Positions 29,225 to 38,169 of a stretch of 64,000 nt of DNA are shown here, in pieces. Positions within the stretch are counted from its first letter, which is position 1; every line of letters begins with the position of its first letter. The notes below the pieces were generated by a model. The model saw nothing but the letters and a program-made list of their open reading frames with translations. It ran no database searches and was not told the DNA's origin. The translations under genes were made by a program, and so were the position numbers. Origin of the DNA: Halalkalibacillus sediminis (GTDB lineage Bacteria > Bacillota > Bacilli > Bacillales > Alkalibacillaceae); assembly GCF_002844535.1 (NCBI RefSeq), contig NZ_PJNH01000001.1, positions 558,001 through 622,000 on the forward strand, written 5' to 3'.

Positions 29225-30296
29225 AATAAGGTGGGTTTTGATAGAAGAAGTTCGGACATTTCACTTCATTCTTGTATTCTTTGTGGAAAATATGAGTAGT
29301 GGCGCCAGCTGTAGGGGGGACTAACCAAGTCCAGTCACCCGTTGGGCACCTTCCTAGTTTCTGTTCTTTATTTTCGAATTGTTTGAACTGCTTCGCAGCC
29401 GCATGGTGATCGACCATAGTAACTCCAGCTTTATTAAAGGAGTGAAGGACTGCTTCATTTAAAACTAGTAAAGTATGATCCTTCCAAAAACTTAAGTTAC
29501 TAGACACATCTAGCCCCAACTGCTCCGCTATAACAGGCAAGAGGTTGTATCTATCGACGTCAGCAAGGTTCCTTGAGCCGATTTCAGTAACCATATACCA
29601 ACCGTTAAACGGAGCAGCATTATATTGAATGCCACCGATCTCGAGTTCCATATCTGATAAAAAAGGAACTGCATACCACTTCAATTCCAGGTCCTTAAAC
29701 CATTCATACCGAGGGTGTTCTAACTCAACTTCTTTAACGATATCCCTAGGAAGCTCAAACAACTTTGGCTCCTGGTCGTTAATCTGAATGACAATTGGCA
29801 ATAAATCAAATGAACCCATATTCGGAGTCCAACCCAACTGAATACACTCTTTGGTAAACGGGACAGAGTGAGGATCTCCAATAACACCTTCATCAGTCTC
29901 GTAACCAGCATATCGAATGAGTTGATGGTTCCAAATTCGTACTTCATGATTGTTATATTTAGGAGAAAAGATAGTTGCTGTTGATCGGATTTTTCCACCA
30001 TTTGTTGCAAACTTAATGTGGTTAATCAGTGACTGAAAGATTTCTTCTTCAGTAGTTAAGTTTCTTTCATCGAAAACGTGTAGGGAATCCCAAAACAATC
30101 TGCCAATACATTTGTTACTATTTCGCCAAGCAAGTTTTGCACCATAGTTGAGTTCTTCTTCTGTATGTTTATAGGTGTTAAAGTTATTAATTTCATTCGT
30201 TACATCCATAATACGCTTCTCTAGGGAGGAGGGGGCGTAACCCAACTCATTATGGTATTGCGCTATGAATTCATGTGCACGAACTATCAGATCCAA
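29223..30296 (-). CDS. nos: Bacterial nitric oxide synthase, oxygenase domain
   Basis: bNOS makes NO and citrulline from arginine using heme and a pterin, with reductase supplied in trans. The heme-ligand cysteine is Cys63 in WRNSNKCIGR; the substrate/heme segments PFNGWYMVTEIGSRNL and the C-terminal TGDWTWLVPP are intact. Length is about 357 residues, the bacterial norm. TTG 30296 has AAAGGAAG upstream and fits homologues; an earlier in-frame TTG at 30344 gives a longer N-terminus. The gene is monocistronic with its own terminator. Confidence 0.95.
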   Translation of the reverse strand: MDLIVRAHEFIAQYHNELGYAPSSLEKRIMDVTNEINNFNTYKHTEEELNYGAKLAWRNSNKCIGRLFWDSLHVFDERNLTTEEEIFQSLINHIKFATNGGKIRSTATIFSPKYNNHEVRIWNHQLIRYAGYETDEGVIGDPHSVPFTKECIQLGWTPNMGSFDLLPIVIQINDQEPKLFELPRDIVKEVELEHPRYEWFKDLELKWYAVPFLSDMELEIGGIQYNAAPFNGWYMVTEIGSRNLADVDRYNLLPVIAEQLGLDVSSNLSFWKDHTLLVLNEAVLHSFNKAGVTMVDHHAAAKQFKQFENKEQKLGRCPTGDWTWLVPPTAGATTHIFHKEYKNEVKCPNFFYQNPPY

Positions 30297-30344
30297 TGTG
30301 TTCACTTCCTTTGGTGAAGTAAGGTAGTACTTAGCTGAATTCAA

Positions 30345-31178
<834 letters not shown>

Positions 31179-31209
31179 AATAAGAATATTAAGAATTAAT
31201 ATTCTTATT
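31179..31209 (-). terminator. AT-rich palindrome at the end of the 31189 gene
   Basis: Perfect 13-bp arms (AATAAGAATATTA and its complement) flank a 5-nt loop and overlap the stop codon of the minus-strand gene. It could be a weak terminator, as no long T-run follows. Confidence 0.4.
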
Positions 31210-31683
31210 TCTTAATGAGCTAATTACATACCTTAAAATTGATAAAGAAATTAATGCAATCATTGCATATACATTTATTCTGAGGATTAACTGGTAAGGT
31301 TGATAACGCTCACTATAAATTGATGTCCCAGACTGAAGGTTATTGTAATCAAAAACAGATACTTTTTCATTCATATAGGTAACATCTAAATTAAATGAGT
31401 GAGGAAATATAAAGGAAACTAAGAACAGTGAAATAAAAAACATTGCTGGAAATATTAATGCTTTTTTTAACAAAGAAGCTAATTTATTCTCACCTTTTTG
31501 CCATAAAAGCATAATGACGCAAAAAAAAGTAACAACAGTGATAGTTCCGCTCAAAATTAAGTAATTATATATTTCCATTAAAAGCAGCTTATTTAGGTTT
31601 ACATTAACATAAAGCCCAATACTTAATGAGATAATTATAAAAACTGTTACAAATATAATAAAAATGAAATTTAATTTTTTCAC
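31189..31683 (-). CDS. Hypothetical membrane protein
   Basis: The 164-residue protein has four hydrophobic segments: two N-terminal (about 7-27 and 38-61), one near 75-96 and one near 135-155. The third loop is extracytoplasmic by hydrophobicity and rich in Tyr/Ser. GTG start preceded by GGAGGAG. No family recognised. It follows, on the same strand, a short gene remnant and a cassette-type repeat. Confidence 0.65.
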   Translation of the reverse strand: MKKLNFIFIIFVTVFIIISLSIGLYVNVNLNKLLLMEIYNYLILSGTITVVTFFCVIMLLWQKGENKLASLLKKALIFPAMFFISLFLVSFIFPHSFNLDVTYMNEKVSVFDYNNLQSGTSIYSERYQPYQLILRINVYAMIALISLSILRYVISSLRNKNINS

Positions 31684-31698
31684 TTTTTTGCTCCTCCC

Positions 31699-31730
31699 TT
31701 CTTCAACTCTCGCCCCAGTTTATTGAAGAA
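31699..31730 (-). repeat. Cassette-type palindromic repeat R1
   Basis: TTCTTCAA (31699-31706) and TTGAAGAA (31723-31730) flank a centre with CGCCCC. It lies 6 bp after the stop of the 31737 remnant. Read on the gene strand it shows the array consensus: left arm, GGGGC centre, then GTTGAAGAAG. Confidence 0.7.
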
Positions 31731-31736
31731 TACACT

Positions 31737-31946
31737 TTAGAAATTATCATCAAAAGCTCCCAATCCACCAGATATTCCAAATTGAATTTCTATTTTTTCA
31801 TCTTTAACATATCCCTTTAACTCAATGCTGGGGTTTTCAAATTCAAGTGAATCCGTATTGGCAAATACATCTTTTAAAGGTGCAAAAATTGAAAAGGTTA
31901 TTGTCTCCCCAATATTAACATAATATTCCAAGAAATTTAGCGTCAA
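31737..31946 (-). pseudogene. Short ORF, probably a 5'-truncated gene remnant
   Basis: The 69-codon frame encodes YYVNIGETITFSIFAPLKDVF and ends GISGGLGAFDDNF. Its first codons lie in the repeated terminator/promoter segment shared with 54.06-54.16 kb, and no ribosome site precedes the TTG start, so the 5' part of an older gene appears to have been replaced. No family recognised. It is followed by repeat R1. Confidence 0.45.
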
Positions 31947-31976
31947 AATAAAAAGACGATCAATTTTATGATCGCC
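31945..31976 (-). terminator. Terminator after the 32051 lipoprotein gene and repeat R2
   Basis: On the minus strand GGCGATCA pairs with TGATCGTC and is followed by TTTTTATTTT. The same hairpin recurs at 54090-54123. Confidence 0.85.
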
Positions 31977-32007
31977 TGTTCAACTATTGCCCCTGATAGT
32001 TTAATAA
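31977..32007 (-). repeat. Cassette-type palindromic repeat R2
   Basis: AACTAT and ATAGTT arms flank TGCCCCTG. It lies 43 bp downstream of the 32051 gene and directly before its terminator. Confidence 0.75.
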
Positions 32008-32050
32008 TAAAAAATATGATATAAATTAATTTTTAATATTGGAATAAAGA

Positions 32051-32731
32051 TTATTGACTAAGTGAATCAAAATATTCTTCCTTGTACATTTCCTTATTGA
32101 TCACCTCAATAAAATCTTCGTTACTAAAAAGTTTATCTGAGGACCATATTTTATGCTCTGGATTGGGATTGCTACTTACTTCCACTTTGTTATAATACGG
32201 AGCTATGTTTTTAGAAAAGGAATATTCGTTATGTAAATGAACGGCTATTGTATAATTTTTGGATTGCGTCATATAGATATAGAAATTTGGTTTGTTGACC
32301 GGTACTTTTTGTGGATCCACAGGCAATTGAATGTTTTGTGCAATCTCCTTATTTAACAACGACTCTAGTTCGCTCATATCTTCAAAAGGAGGGCCATCTC
32401 CAGTCGTATAATTTAGTTGTTCATCAGTAGCAATAAACGTATATTTCTGTTGCTCACTACCATTAGCTAAAGGGTATTGGCCTGTTATCATCTTATATTC
32501 CTCAAGATAATTTACTATTTCATACAAGTGATGCACCCTAACAATATCTGCATCATGTTGGTACCTTTCACTTGTTCCTGACTCTTCATATTTTTCTTTA
32601 GTTGCTTCCTGTTGCGTTGGTTCTTTTTCTAATTTACCTTCTGTATTATGTTGGTCATCACTAGTATCATTGGAGCAACCGCTTATTATGACCAACATTG
32701 AGAATAAAATAATTATCATCTTATACTTCAT
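32051..32731 (-). CDS. Putative lipoprotein with pseudopilin-like segment
   Basis: The 226-residue product has a signal peptide with lipobox IISGC (Cys19) and a Glu/Thr/Gln-rich linker (20-55). The soluble part contains VNYLEEYKMITGQYPL and a later NFYIYMTQSKNYTIAVHL, a pattern reminiscent of the globular domain of type II pseudopilins, without the N-terminal pilin helix. That similarity is by eye and weak. It is followed by repeat R2 and a terminator, as in other cassette-like genes in this window. Confidence 0.7.
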   Translation of the reverse strand: MKYKMIIILFSMLVIISGCSNDTSDDQHNTEGKLEKEPTQQEATKEKYEESGTSERYQHDADIVRVHHLYEIVNYLEEYKMITGQYPLANGSEQQKYTFIATDEQLNYTTGDGPPFEDMSELESLLNKEIAQNIQLPVDPQKVPVNKPNFYIYMTQSKNYTIAVHLHNEYSFSKNIAPYYNKVEVSSNPNPEHKIWSSDKLFSNEDFIEVINKEMYKEEYFDSLSQ

Positions 32732-32891
32732 TAAATTTCTCCCCTATGTAATAAAAATAATGCTCACAAGAAAATGTGATTTTAAATTCGGCAATACCAT
32801 AATAACCCGCTCTACCGAACCAGTAATTATTGGGACTAAACGATGAGACAGAGAAATGGAAGGCTATCAAAACAGACAGCCTCTCCTTTTC

Positions 32892-33062
32892 TTATTTTCT
32901 CTTCCTTTTATTTTGTTTCCCGTTTAAATTAAGAAACTCACTGTCTTTAGCAAATTCAGCATCATTTGCTGACTCTTTATTTCGTTTCGGCTCTGTATTG
33001 TACTTAATAACATTTCGTTGCTTACCTTTGTCTTTGTTTTGATTCTTGTTTTCTTCTGACAT
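32892..33062 (-). CDS. Small highly charged protein (56 residues)
   Basis: The product is lysine/asparagine rich (SEENKNQNKDKGKQR at the start, NGKQNKRKRK at the end) with DAEFAKDSEF in the middle, a layout like small sporulation-associated proteins such as YfhD. AAGGAGG lies 8 nt before the ATG, a strong site for so short a gene. The exact family is not recognised. Confidence 0.6.
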   Translation of the reverse strand: MSEENKNQNKDKGKQRNVIKYNTEPKRNKESANDAEFAKDSEFLNLNGKQNKRKRK

Positions 33063-33258
33063 ATCTATACCTCCTTAAATACCTTAAATATAGTATGTCC
33101 GTGTGAAGAGTTCTTATTAAAATCCTCAAACTTTCATTTTAAACAAGATTAAACCTAGCTCAGACATATTTATTTATCTCTAAACGGATGCACTCCATTC
33201 AAATTAGCACTTGATGTGGATACTACCTAACCTAAATGAATTGTATTTAAACAATAAC

Positions 33259-33732
33259 CTATCTCTTATATTTACTTAATATTTCTTCTGGAATATGACA
33301 ATAATCATCTGGGCATCTAGTTAACCGATCTTGATGCTCTTCTGCACTTCTCACATAGTTTGTAAGAGGTAATACTTCTACAACTATACGATCATAATCA
33401 TTTCTCTTATTAAGAAAAACCTTCGCCTCTTTCAAGTGTTCAGGCTTCTCGCTGTACACTCCTGTTCTGTATTTCTCGCCAACATCTTGCCCTTGTTTAT
33501 TCAAGCTGTAAGGATCAATGATTTCAAAAAAATATCCCATTAATTCACTGAGCGAAACAACTGTTGGATCAAACTCTGTTTTTACACATTCTGCATAGCC
33601 ATCATAATCACCATTAAGTGTATGACTTGTTCCATTAGCTCTACCTGCTTCTGTAAGCGTAACTCCTGGTAATGTTTTTATAAAAGCTTGTACTCCCCAC
33701 AAACATCCACCTGCAAAATATACTACTTCCAT
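33259..33732 (-). CDS. msrA: Peptide-methionine (S)-S-oxide reductase (MsrA), variant
   Basis: MsrA reduces S-methionine sulfoxide in proteins. The 157-residue product has the active-site Cys10 in AGGCLWG, where most MsrA proteins have GCFW, and EFDPTVVSLSEL, DPYSLNKQGQDVG and a C-terminal CPDDYC that may supply resolving cysteines. It is shorter than the usual 170-plus residues. A second, canonical msrA begins at 63672. The ATG has AAGGGGG upstream. Confidence 0.88.
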   Translation of the reverse strand: MEVVYFAGGCLWGVQAFIKTLPGVTLTEAGRANGTSHTLNGDYDGYAECVKTEFDPTVVSLSELMGYFFEIIDPYSLNKQGQDVGEKYRTGVYSEKPEHLKEAKVFLNKRNDYDRIVVEVLPLTNYVRSAEEHQDRLTRCPDDYCHIPEEILSKYKR

Positions 33733-33759
33733 GTTGAAACTCCCCCTTGCTTAAAATTT

Positions 33760-34317
33760 CTATTTTCCAGACAACTGAAATCTTTTAAGAAGATTAACAT
33801 TTATATCCTCGCTTGATTTTCTGTCCAGAGTGTAAACTGATAATGCATCAATGATGAATTCCTCTTCTATTTCCTTTGATAATAATTCATCAGTTTCTAC
33901 TTTGTTTAAGGATGAATTGTTGCATAGAGTACAATGAGGATTGAAAGGGAATGAGCTTTCCGAATAATTAATATTCGATTTTACAAGTTGTTGGTGAATT
34001 TCACGGATTGGATTTTCATCTTGGAGCGTAAAAAAGAAAATGTCGGTATTGTTAAACCTACGAACTTTATCAAAATGAGTAATAATTGGTTTTGTCCCCG
34101 AAGTAATATCTCTAAGAGTTTGAAAAACCTTATGGGGATTTTGTTCATACTGCAATGCCCCTAATCCACTTGATCCAGCAATCGTTATTTCAACAGGTAG
34201 TGACATTGTATAATCATATTCGGACCTTATATCCTTTACTTTATCAGCGATATTTTCTGGTATATCTAATACTATGTATGTTGCATTGTTAAAGTTTCCA
34301 CTTGACCACCCCCACAA
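33760..34317 (-). CDS. 2'-5' RNA ligase-like (2H phosphoesterase) protein
   Basis: The second 2H motif is clear: FPFNPHCTLCNN. The first HxT is replaced by VEITIAGSSG, so the histidine that normally completes the catalytic pair is not visible. The protein may be inactive or belong to a variant subfamily. The start is uncertain: the TTG at 34317 has no ribosome site, whereas a G-rich GGGGGTGG lies just inside. About 185 residues at most. Confidence 0.7.
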   Translation of the reverse strand: MWGWSSGNFNNATYIVLDIPENIADKVKDIRSEYDYTMSLPVEITIAGSSGLGALQYEQNPHKVFQTLRDITSGTKPIITHFDKVRRFNNTDIFFFTLQDENPIREIHQQLVKSNINYSESSFPFNPHCTLCNNSSLNKVETDELLSKEIEEEFIIDALSVYTLDRKSSEDINVNLLKRFQLSGK

Positions 34318-34405
34318 CTTATAGAACTAACCTTCCCCGGATCAAGGACAACTGTACCTGTTTAACTATTGAGCAGAGAGTGAAATAGCGATAAACAATC
34401 TACAT

Positions 34406-34870
34406 TTACAAATTTTTAGCCATAATTAAACATGGGTTTTCTTTGCCCCAAATCTCTTTTATTTCTTCTAGTGGATAAAAACCAGTCTTAAAATAGAATT
34501 CTCTCGTATTCTTGTAATATTTATCTGGGTGGGAGTCACCCAAAGTCTTGACCATAAGAAATTTAATATTTTTATTTTTTAAATCATCTTCAACTGAATC
34601 TAATAATTCTTTACCAATACCACGGTTTTGATATTCTTTTAAGATTGCCATTACATAAACCTCAGAAGTATATTTATTATTAGATTGTACACCAATAAGT
34701 CCAACTGGTTGTTCTGAAATGTTATACACGTAAAACTCTGTATTTACTACGTTATTTACGTAATTGACAATTGCTTCTTCAATACCAAACCATTCTGGAA
34801 GTTGCCTTAGTATATAGTTTGTAACTCTTGACTTTTCTTCTTGATTTAAAACTTGTTTAATCTCTGTCAC
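34406..34870 (-). CDS. GNAT-family N-acetyltransferase
   Basis: The protein (154 residues from GTG 34870, which follows GGGGGG) has the GNAT core: VYVMAILKEYQNRGIGKELL with the acetyl-CoA loop (Q/R-x-x-G-x-G) and the C-terminal FYFKTGFYPLEE. Substrate unknown. The longer reading to 34885 lacks a ribosome site. It sits among unrelated small accessory genes on the same strand. Confidence 0.85.
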   Translation of the reverse strand: MTEIKQVLNQEEKSRVTNYILRQLPEWFGIEEAIVNYVNNVVNTEFYVYNISEQPVGLIGVQSNNKYTSEVYVMAILKEYQNRGIGKELLDSVEDDLKNKNIKFLMVKTLGDSHPDKYYKNTREFYFKTGFYPLEEIKEIWGKENPCLIMAKNL

Positions 34871-34931
34871 TCTAAAACCCCCCAACTAATTAACTACAAT
34901 TTATTTCTCTGACTTTTTACATGAAATCTTC

Positions 34932-35693
34932 TTAAAATATATCAATTACTGAATTCCACGCTGTGGAGGAAGGATCAATGATTTTGAAATGTTCTATTTC
35001 TGGCAGCACAACTAATTTCACATGATCCTGTTGTTCTATTGCTTTGTTATAGTAATCCTTACTTAATTCAACCGAAACATGTTGATCTAATTCTCCATGA
35101 ACTAATACCTGTTCTACATCCATGGGTAATAATTCAATCGGGGAGGCTAATTTATAACGTTCAGGAACTTCTCTTGGTGTCCCACCCATTAGTTCAGTTA
35201 CAGGACTTTTAATACCTTTTTCATCATGTATTTCTAACATCTTTTTCAAGTCAGTTACTCCGGCTAAACTGATGACTTTTCGAATCGGTACCTCTAGATC
35301 TTTGAAAATATTGTCCGTATTTCTATGTAAAGCTCTTGAAGCTAACCAAAGTGCTAGATGTCCTCCAGCTGAGTGACCAATAATAATTACATTAGTTAAG
35401 TCTAAACGATGTGTTTCTTTTATGTTTGTTAGATGATTTACTGCATCGATCACATCATCGAAAGTACCTGGCCAACCTCCTCCTCTTTCACCTAATCTAC
35501 GATACTCAATATTCCAAGTGGCATATCCCTTTCGAGTTAAGTCTTCTGCAATAGGATTATTTTCTTTCTCCTGCCAAAATCCACCGTGAATTGTAACGAT
35601 TACTGGTGAAGGACTTTTACTCTGAGGTACCCGTAAGACTCCAAATTGAGAGTGATTTTCCCCATAAAATATTTTGATTTTATTAGACATCAT
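34932..35693 (-). CDS. Alpha/beta hydrolase
   Basis: The 253-residue protein has the oxyanion HGG (VTIHGGFWQE), the nucleophile elbow IIGHSAGGHLALW, the acid in HGELDQHVSV and the histidine in EIEHFKIIDP, so the triad is intact. It resembles the kynurenine formamidase/esterase branch. Substrate unknown. No signal peptide, so cytosolic. Confidence 0.88.
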   Translation of the reverse strand: MMSNKIKIFYGENHSQFGVLRVPQSKSPSPVIVTIHGGFWQEKENNPIAEDLTRKGYATWNIEYRRLGERGGGWPGTFDDVIDAVNHLTNIKETHRLDLTNVIIIGHSAGGHLALWLASRALHRNTDNIFKDLEVPIRKVISLAGVTDLKKMLEIHDEKGIKSPVTELMGGTPREVPERYKLASPIELLPMDVEQVLVHGELDQHVSVELSKDYYNKAIEQQDHVKLVVLPEIEHFKIIDPSSTAWNSVIDIF

Positions 35694-35720
35694 TTCCTCC
35701 TCGATAATGTAAAGGTATTA

Positions 35721-36233
35721 TTACACAATATTGCCAAGTATTTTCATTGCAAAAAAGCCTATCATCGTACCTAATGTATTCAATATAATATCATCAATAT
35801 CAAAAGCTCTTATTGGTAGCGAAAGTTGGATTAGCTCGATTACTGTGGAAATAAGTAAACCCACTGATCCAATTCTTATTAAACTATTTAATTTACTGAA
35901 TTTTAATGCAAGCATAAACCCTAGCGGTACAAACAATATAATATTACCGGCAATATTTCTTAATGGAACCATGGAATAGGAGTGGCTCAATAAGTCTTTA
36001 ATACTTGAAAATGGTACGAAGTTATTTGATGGACGACTATATCTGTCAGGCATACCAATCTCAAGTGGGAAAATGGTCATTCCAATTATCCATAGAATAC
36101 TCCCCAGTAAAAGTAAATTGATGATCTCTTGCCTTAAAACTATTTGTTTCTTCCTATAAAATGAGTGAACACCTATAATAATCACCCATAAAACTATGAT
36201 TACTAATGCTGGTAAGAGAAAGTTTATCCTCAA
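35721..36233 (-). CDS. VanZ-family membrane protein
   Basis: The 170-residue protein has four or five membrane segments and the VanZ signature: NFVPFSSI, RNIAGNIILFVPLGFML and IELIQLSLPIRAFDIDDIILNTLG. VanZ proteins give low-level teicoplanin resistance in vancomycin operons, but the wider family is of unknown function, and no van genes are near. Located 27 bp upstream of the hydrolase gene on the same strand. Confidence 0.9.
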   Translation of the reverse strand: MRINFLLPALVIIVLWVIIIGVHSFYRKKQIVLRQEIINLLLLGSILWIIGMTIFPLEIGMPDRYSRPSNNFVPFSSIKDLLSHSYSMVPLRNIAGNIILFVPLGFMLALKFSKLNSLIRIGSVGLLISTVIELIQLSLPIRAFDIDDIILNTLGTMIGFFAMKILGNIV

Positions 36234-36284
36234 AATTACACACCCTAGATAACAGTCTTCTACAAAGAAAAAGATTTTGTATAA

Positions 36285-36848
36285 TTAGATTGTTCCAGTA
36301 GCTTTATTAAATAACCAGACAATACCTTTGCTACCGAAAAATAGTACAAACCCTAATGCTAATCGCAGTAACTTTTCTAAAAAGGAAAACAAAAGCTCCC
36401 CTTTAACTTTTTCATTCGCATACTCCATGCCTACTTCTTGAAAACTTAACCAACTTTGTGCCAAAGGAAGAAACGTCGGAAGTGTATGTACAATAAAAGC
36501 AAGGCCTACAACCGAAACTGCTGCTACCTGAAACTGATGTGCTGTCAATGAAGGTTGGTTTTGATCCGGGTCACCTTGATTTACTGAATTCTCTTGTTTA
36601 GGAAGAAAAAATCGACTTAATTTTCCGGCATATAACCAGATTACTATACTCATTCCTAACTGAACCAGAAAAGGCCCGAGCTGTAGTAATATATTAATAA
36701 CATCCTTTTGAACCATTCCTTGTAGATTTTCATAAAAAATAGGTAAGATAAAAAAATTAGCAATATGTGATAAATCCATTAATGATTGAATTAAAATATA
36801 AACAGCAAGAATTCGTAACGCTATAAATGTAAAGTCTTTTGTGTTCAT
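36285..36848 (-). CDS. Hypothetical membrane protein
   Basis: The 187-residue protein has four hydrophobic segments (about 8-30, 52-75, 105-125 and 155-180) and a charged central loop (QENSVNQGDPDQNQ). GGGGG precedes the ATG. No family recognised. Confidence 0.65.
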   Translation of the reverse strand: MNTKDFTFIALRILAVYILIQSLMDLSHIANFFILPIFYENLQGMVQKDVINILLQLGPFLVQLGMSIVIWLYAGKLSRFFLPKQENSVNQGDPDQNQPSLTAHQFQVAAVSVVGLAFIVHTLPTFLPLAQSWLSFQEVGMEYANEKVKGELLFSFLEKLLRLALGFVLFFGSKGIVWLFNKATGTI

Positions 36849-36916
36849 ATATACCCCCCTATGAAGTGTGTTTTAATGAAAGCGTACTTACGCACTGTCA
36901 CGCGTTATAATACACC

Positions 36917-37081
36917 TTATCGATTGCTCCTATCCCTATTCTTAGGAATAATTTGAATAGCTATATAAGTTATAACTACTAATATTCCACCCAATAAAGC
37001 TGGAACAATACCATTTGGATCTATAAAAGATAGAGCATAACCAATACTCATTCCTAAAATAATCAATAATAACAATAACAT
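36917..37081 (-). CDS. Small membrane protein (54 residues)
   Basis: Starts MLLLLLIILGMSIGYAL and has a second hydrophobic stretch (VPALLGGILVVITYIAIQII) before a basic tail (PKNRDRSNR). AAAGGAG lies 6 nt before the ATG. No family recognised. Confidence 0.6.
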   Translation of the reverse strand: MLLLLLIILGMSIGYALSFIDPNGIVPALLGGILVVITYIAIQIIPKNRDRSNR

Positions 37082-37144
37082 TTTTGTCTCCTTTCTTCTC
37101 TTTCAGCTTTTTTTACCATAACGACGGTGTTTACCAACATCAAT

Positions 37145-37684
37145 CTATTTACCCTGGTGTTTCTCAAGCATTTCCTTCAAATATTCTTCGGATTTCCCTT
37201 TTGGGATACTGAGACTCTTCCAGTCATCACCTTTTATTTGCTTACCTATATATACCATTTGACCAACGTGAGATGCGTAATGTGCCATTTGCCTTTCAAT
37301 AGCATCTAACACCAAATGTTTTTCTCCCCGGATGTATACTTCTTTTAATAAGTCTTGTTCACTTAAATCTGAGATAGTTTCATTTAATACTTTCCATCCC
37401 CTATCCCATACACTCATCATCGCGGCTTTAGAGTTTATATCATCGATGAATTCTGCATCTCGATTCCTATAGTCTTTTTCGCCATCTGATGTTAAGAAGT
37501 CACTCCACCTTGAGATCATATTTCCACTCAAATGCTTGACTATTATTGCTACGCTATTGGACTCACTATTATAATTCCAGTGTATTTCTTCATCCGAAAG
37601 TTGTTTTAATGTCTTATCTCCAAGGCTTTTTACACTATTAAATCTTTCTATTATGATTCTTAAATATTCTTGCCCAATCTTCAT
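37145..37684 (-). CDS. DinB-superfamily protein (DUF1572)
   Basis: The 179-residue four-helix-bundle protein has VKHLSGNMISRWSDFL near residue 50 and MAHYASHVGQMVYIGKQIKG near 145, giving the histidines that bind metal in DinB/YfiT-type proteins. The enzymatic role is unknown; some relatives are thiol-dependent transferases. GGGGAGAATTG precedes the ATG. Confidence 0.85.
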   Translation of the reverse strand: MKIGQEYLRIIIERFNSVKSLGDKTLKQLSDEEIHWNYNSESNSVAIIVKHLSGNMISRWSDFLTSDGEKDYRNRDAEFIDDINSKAAMMSVWDRGWKVLNETISDLSEQDLLKEVYIRGEKHLVLDAIERQMAHYASHVGQMVYIGKQIKGDDWKSLSIPKGKSEEYLKEMLEKHQGK

Positions 37685-37798
37685 CTCAATTCTCCCCCCT
37701 CTAAAATGGGTATACTCAAATCTTCTTAACCAATATTAACATAATATTACAAAAAATTCAGATTATTAACTATAGATATTTTTCTAAAAAATTCTCGC

Positions 37799-37991
37799 TT
37801 ATATATCTCTAAGCAAGCCAAACGGAAGTTCTGTAGCTGAGGGATTTGCTGCAAAGAAAGATGTACATTGATCTATTGTTGATCTTAAGTGAATCATAAG
37901 CCCAATCGTAGATTATCTGAATAATTTATAGCTGTTAAGCAGCCTCTATTCCTGATGGTCCGTCTCCAATTATCAATATATCTGTTTTCAA
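37799..37991 (-). pseudogene. Decayed FAD/NAD(P)-dependent oxidoreductase fragments
   Basis: On the minus strand 37991-37935 reads LKTDILIIGDGPSGIEAA before a stop, which is a dinucleotide-binding N-terminus of an FAD oxidoreductase. A second frame, 37897-37799, reads QCTSFFAANPSATELPFGLLRDI to its stop. Neither is a complete gene. They may be two pieces of one inactivated gene or of two; the rest of 37685-38169 holds nothing readable. Confidence 0.45.
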
Positions 37992-38169
37992 AGCTTATTA
38001 CTAAATTTATTTTATCTATCCATCTTATATAGCCAAAAACAATCAGTCTTTTTGATATAATCTACACATTAATCAGTTTCCATAAAAAACAACATTGTCC
38101 CAGTCAAAGACGATTTTTTTTTCATAAATTGATAGTATAATAAAATTTTAATAGATTGGAGTTTATTAA

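Noticed and set aside
34318-34380. Possible degenerate cassette-type repeat (GAACTAACCTTCCCCGG)
   Set aside because: Only the left arm and some C residues match; the right arm is missing, so it was not counted in the array.
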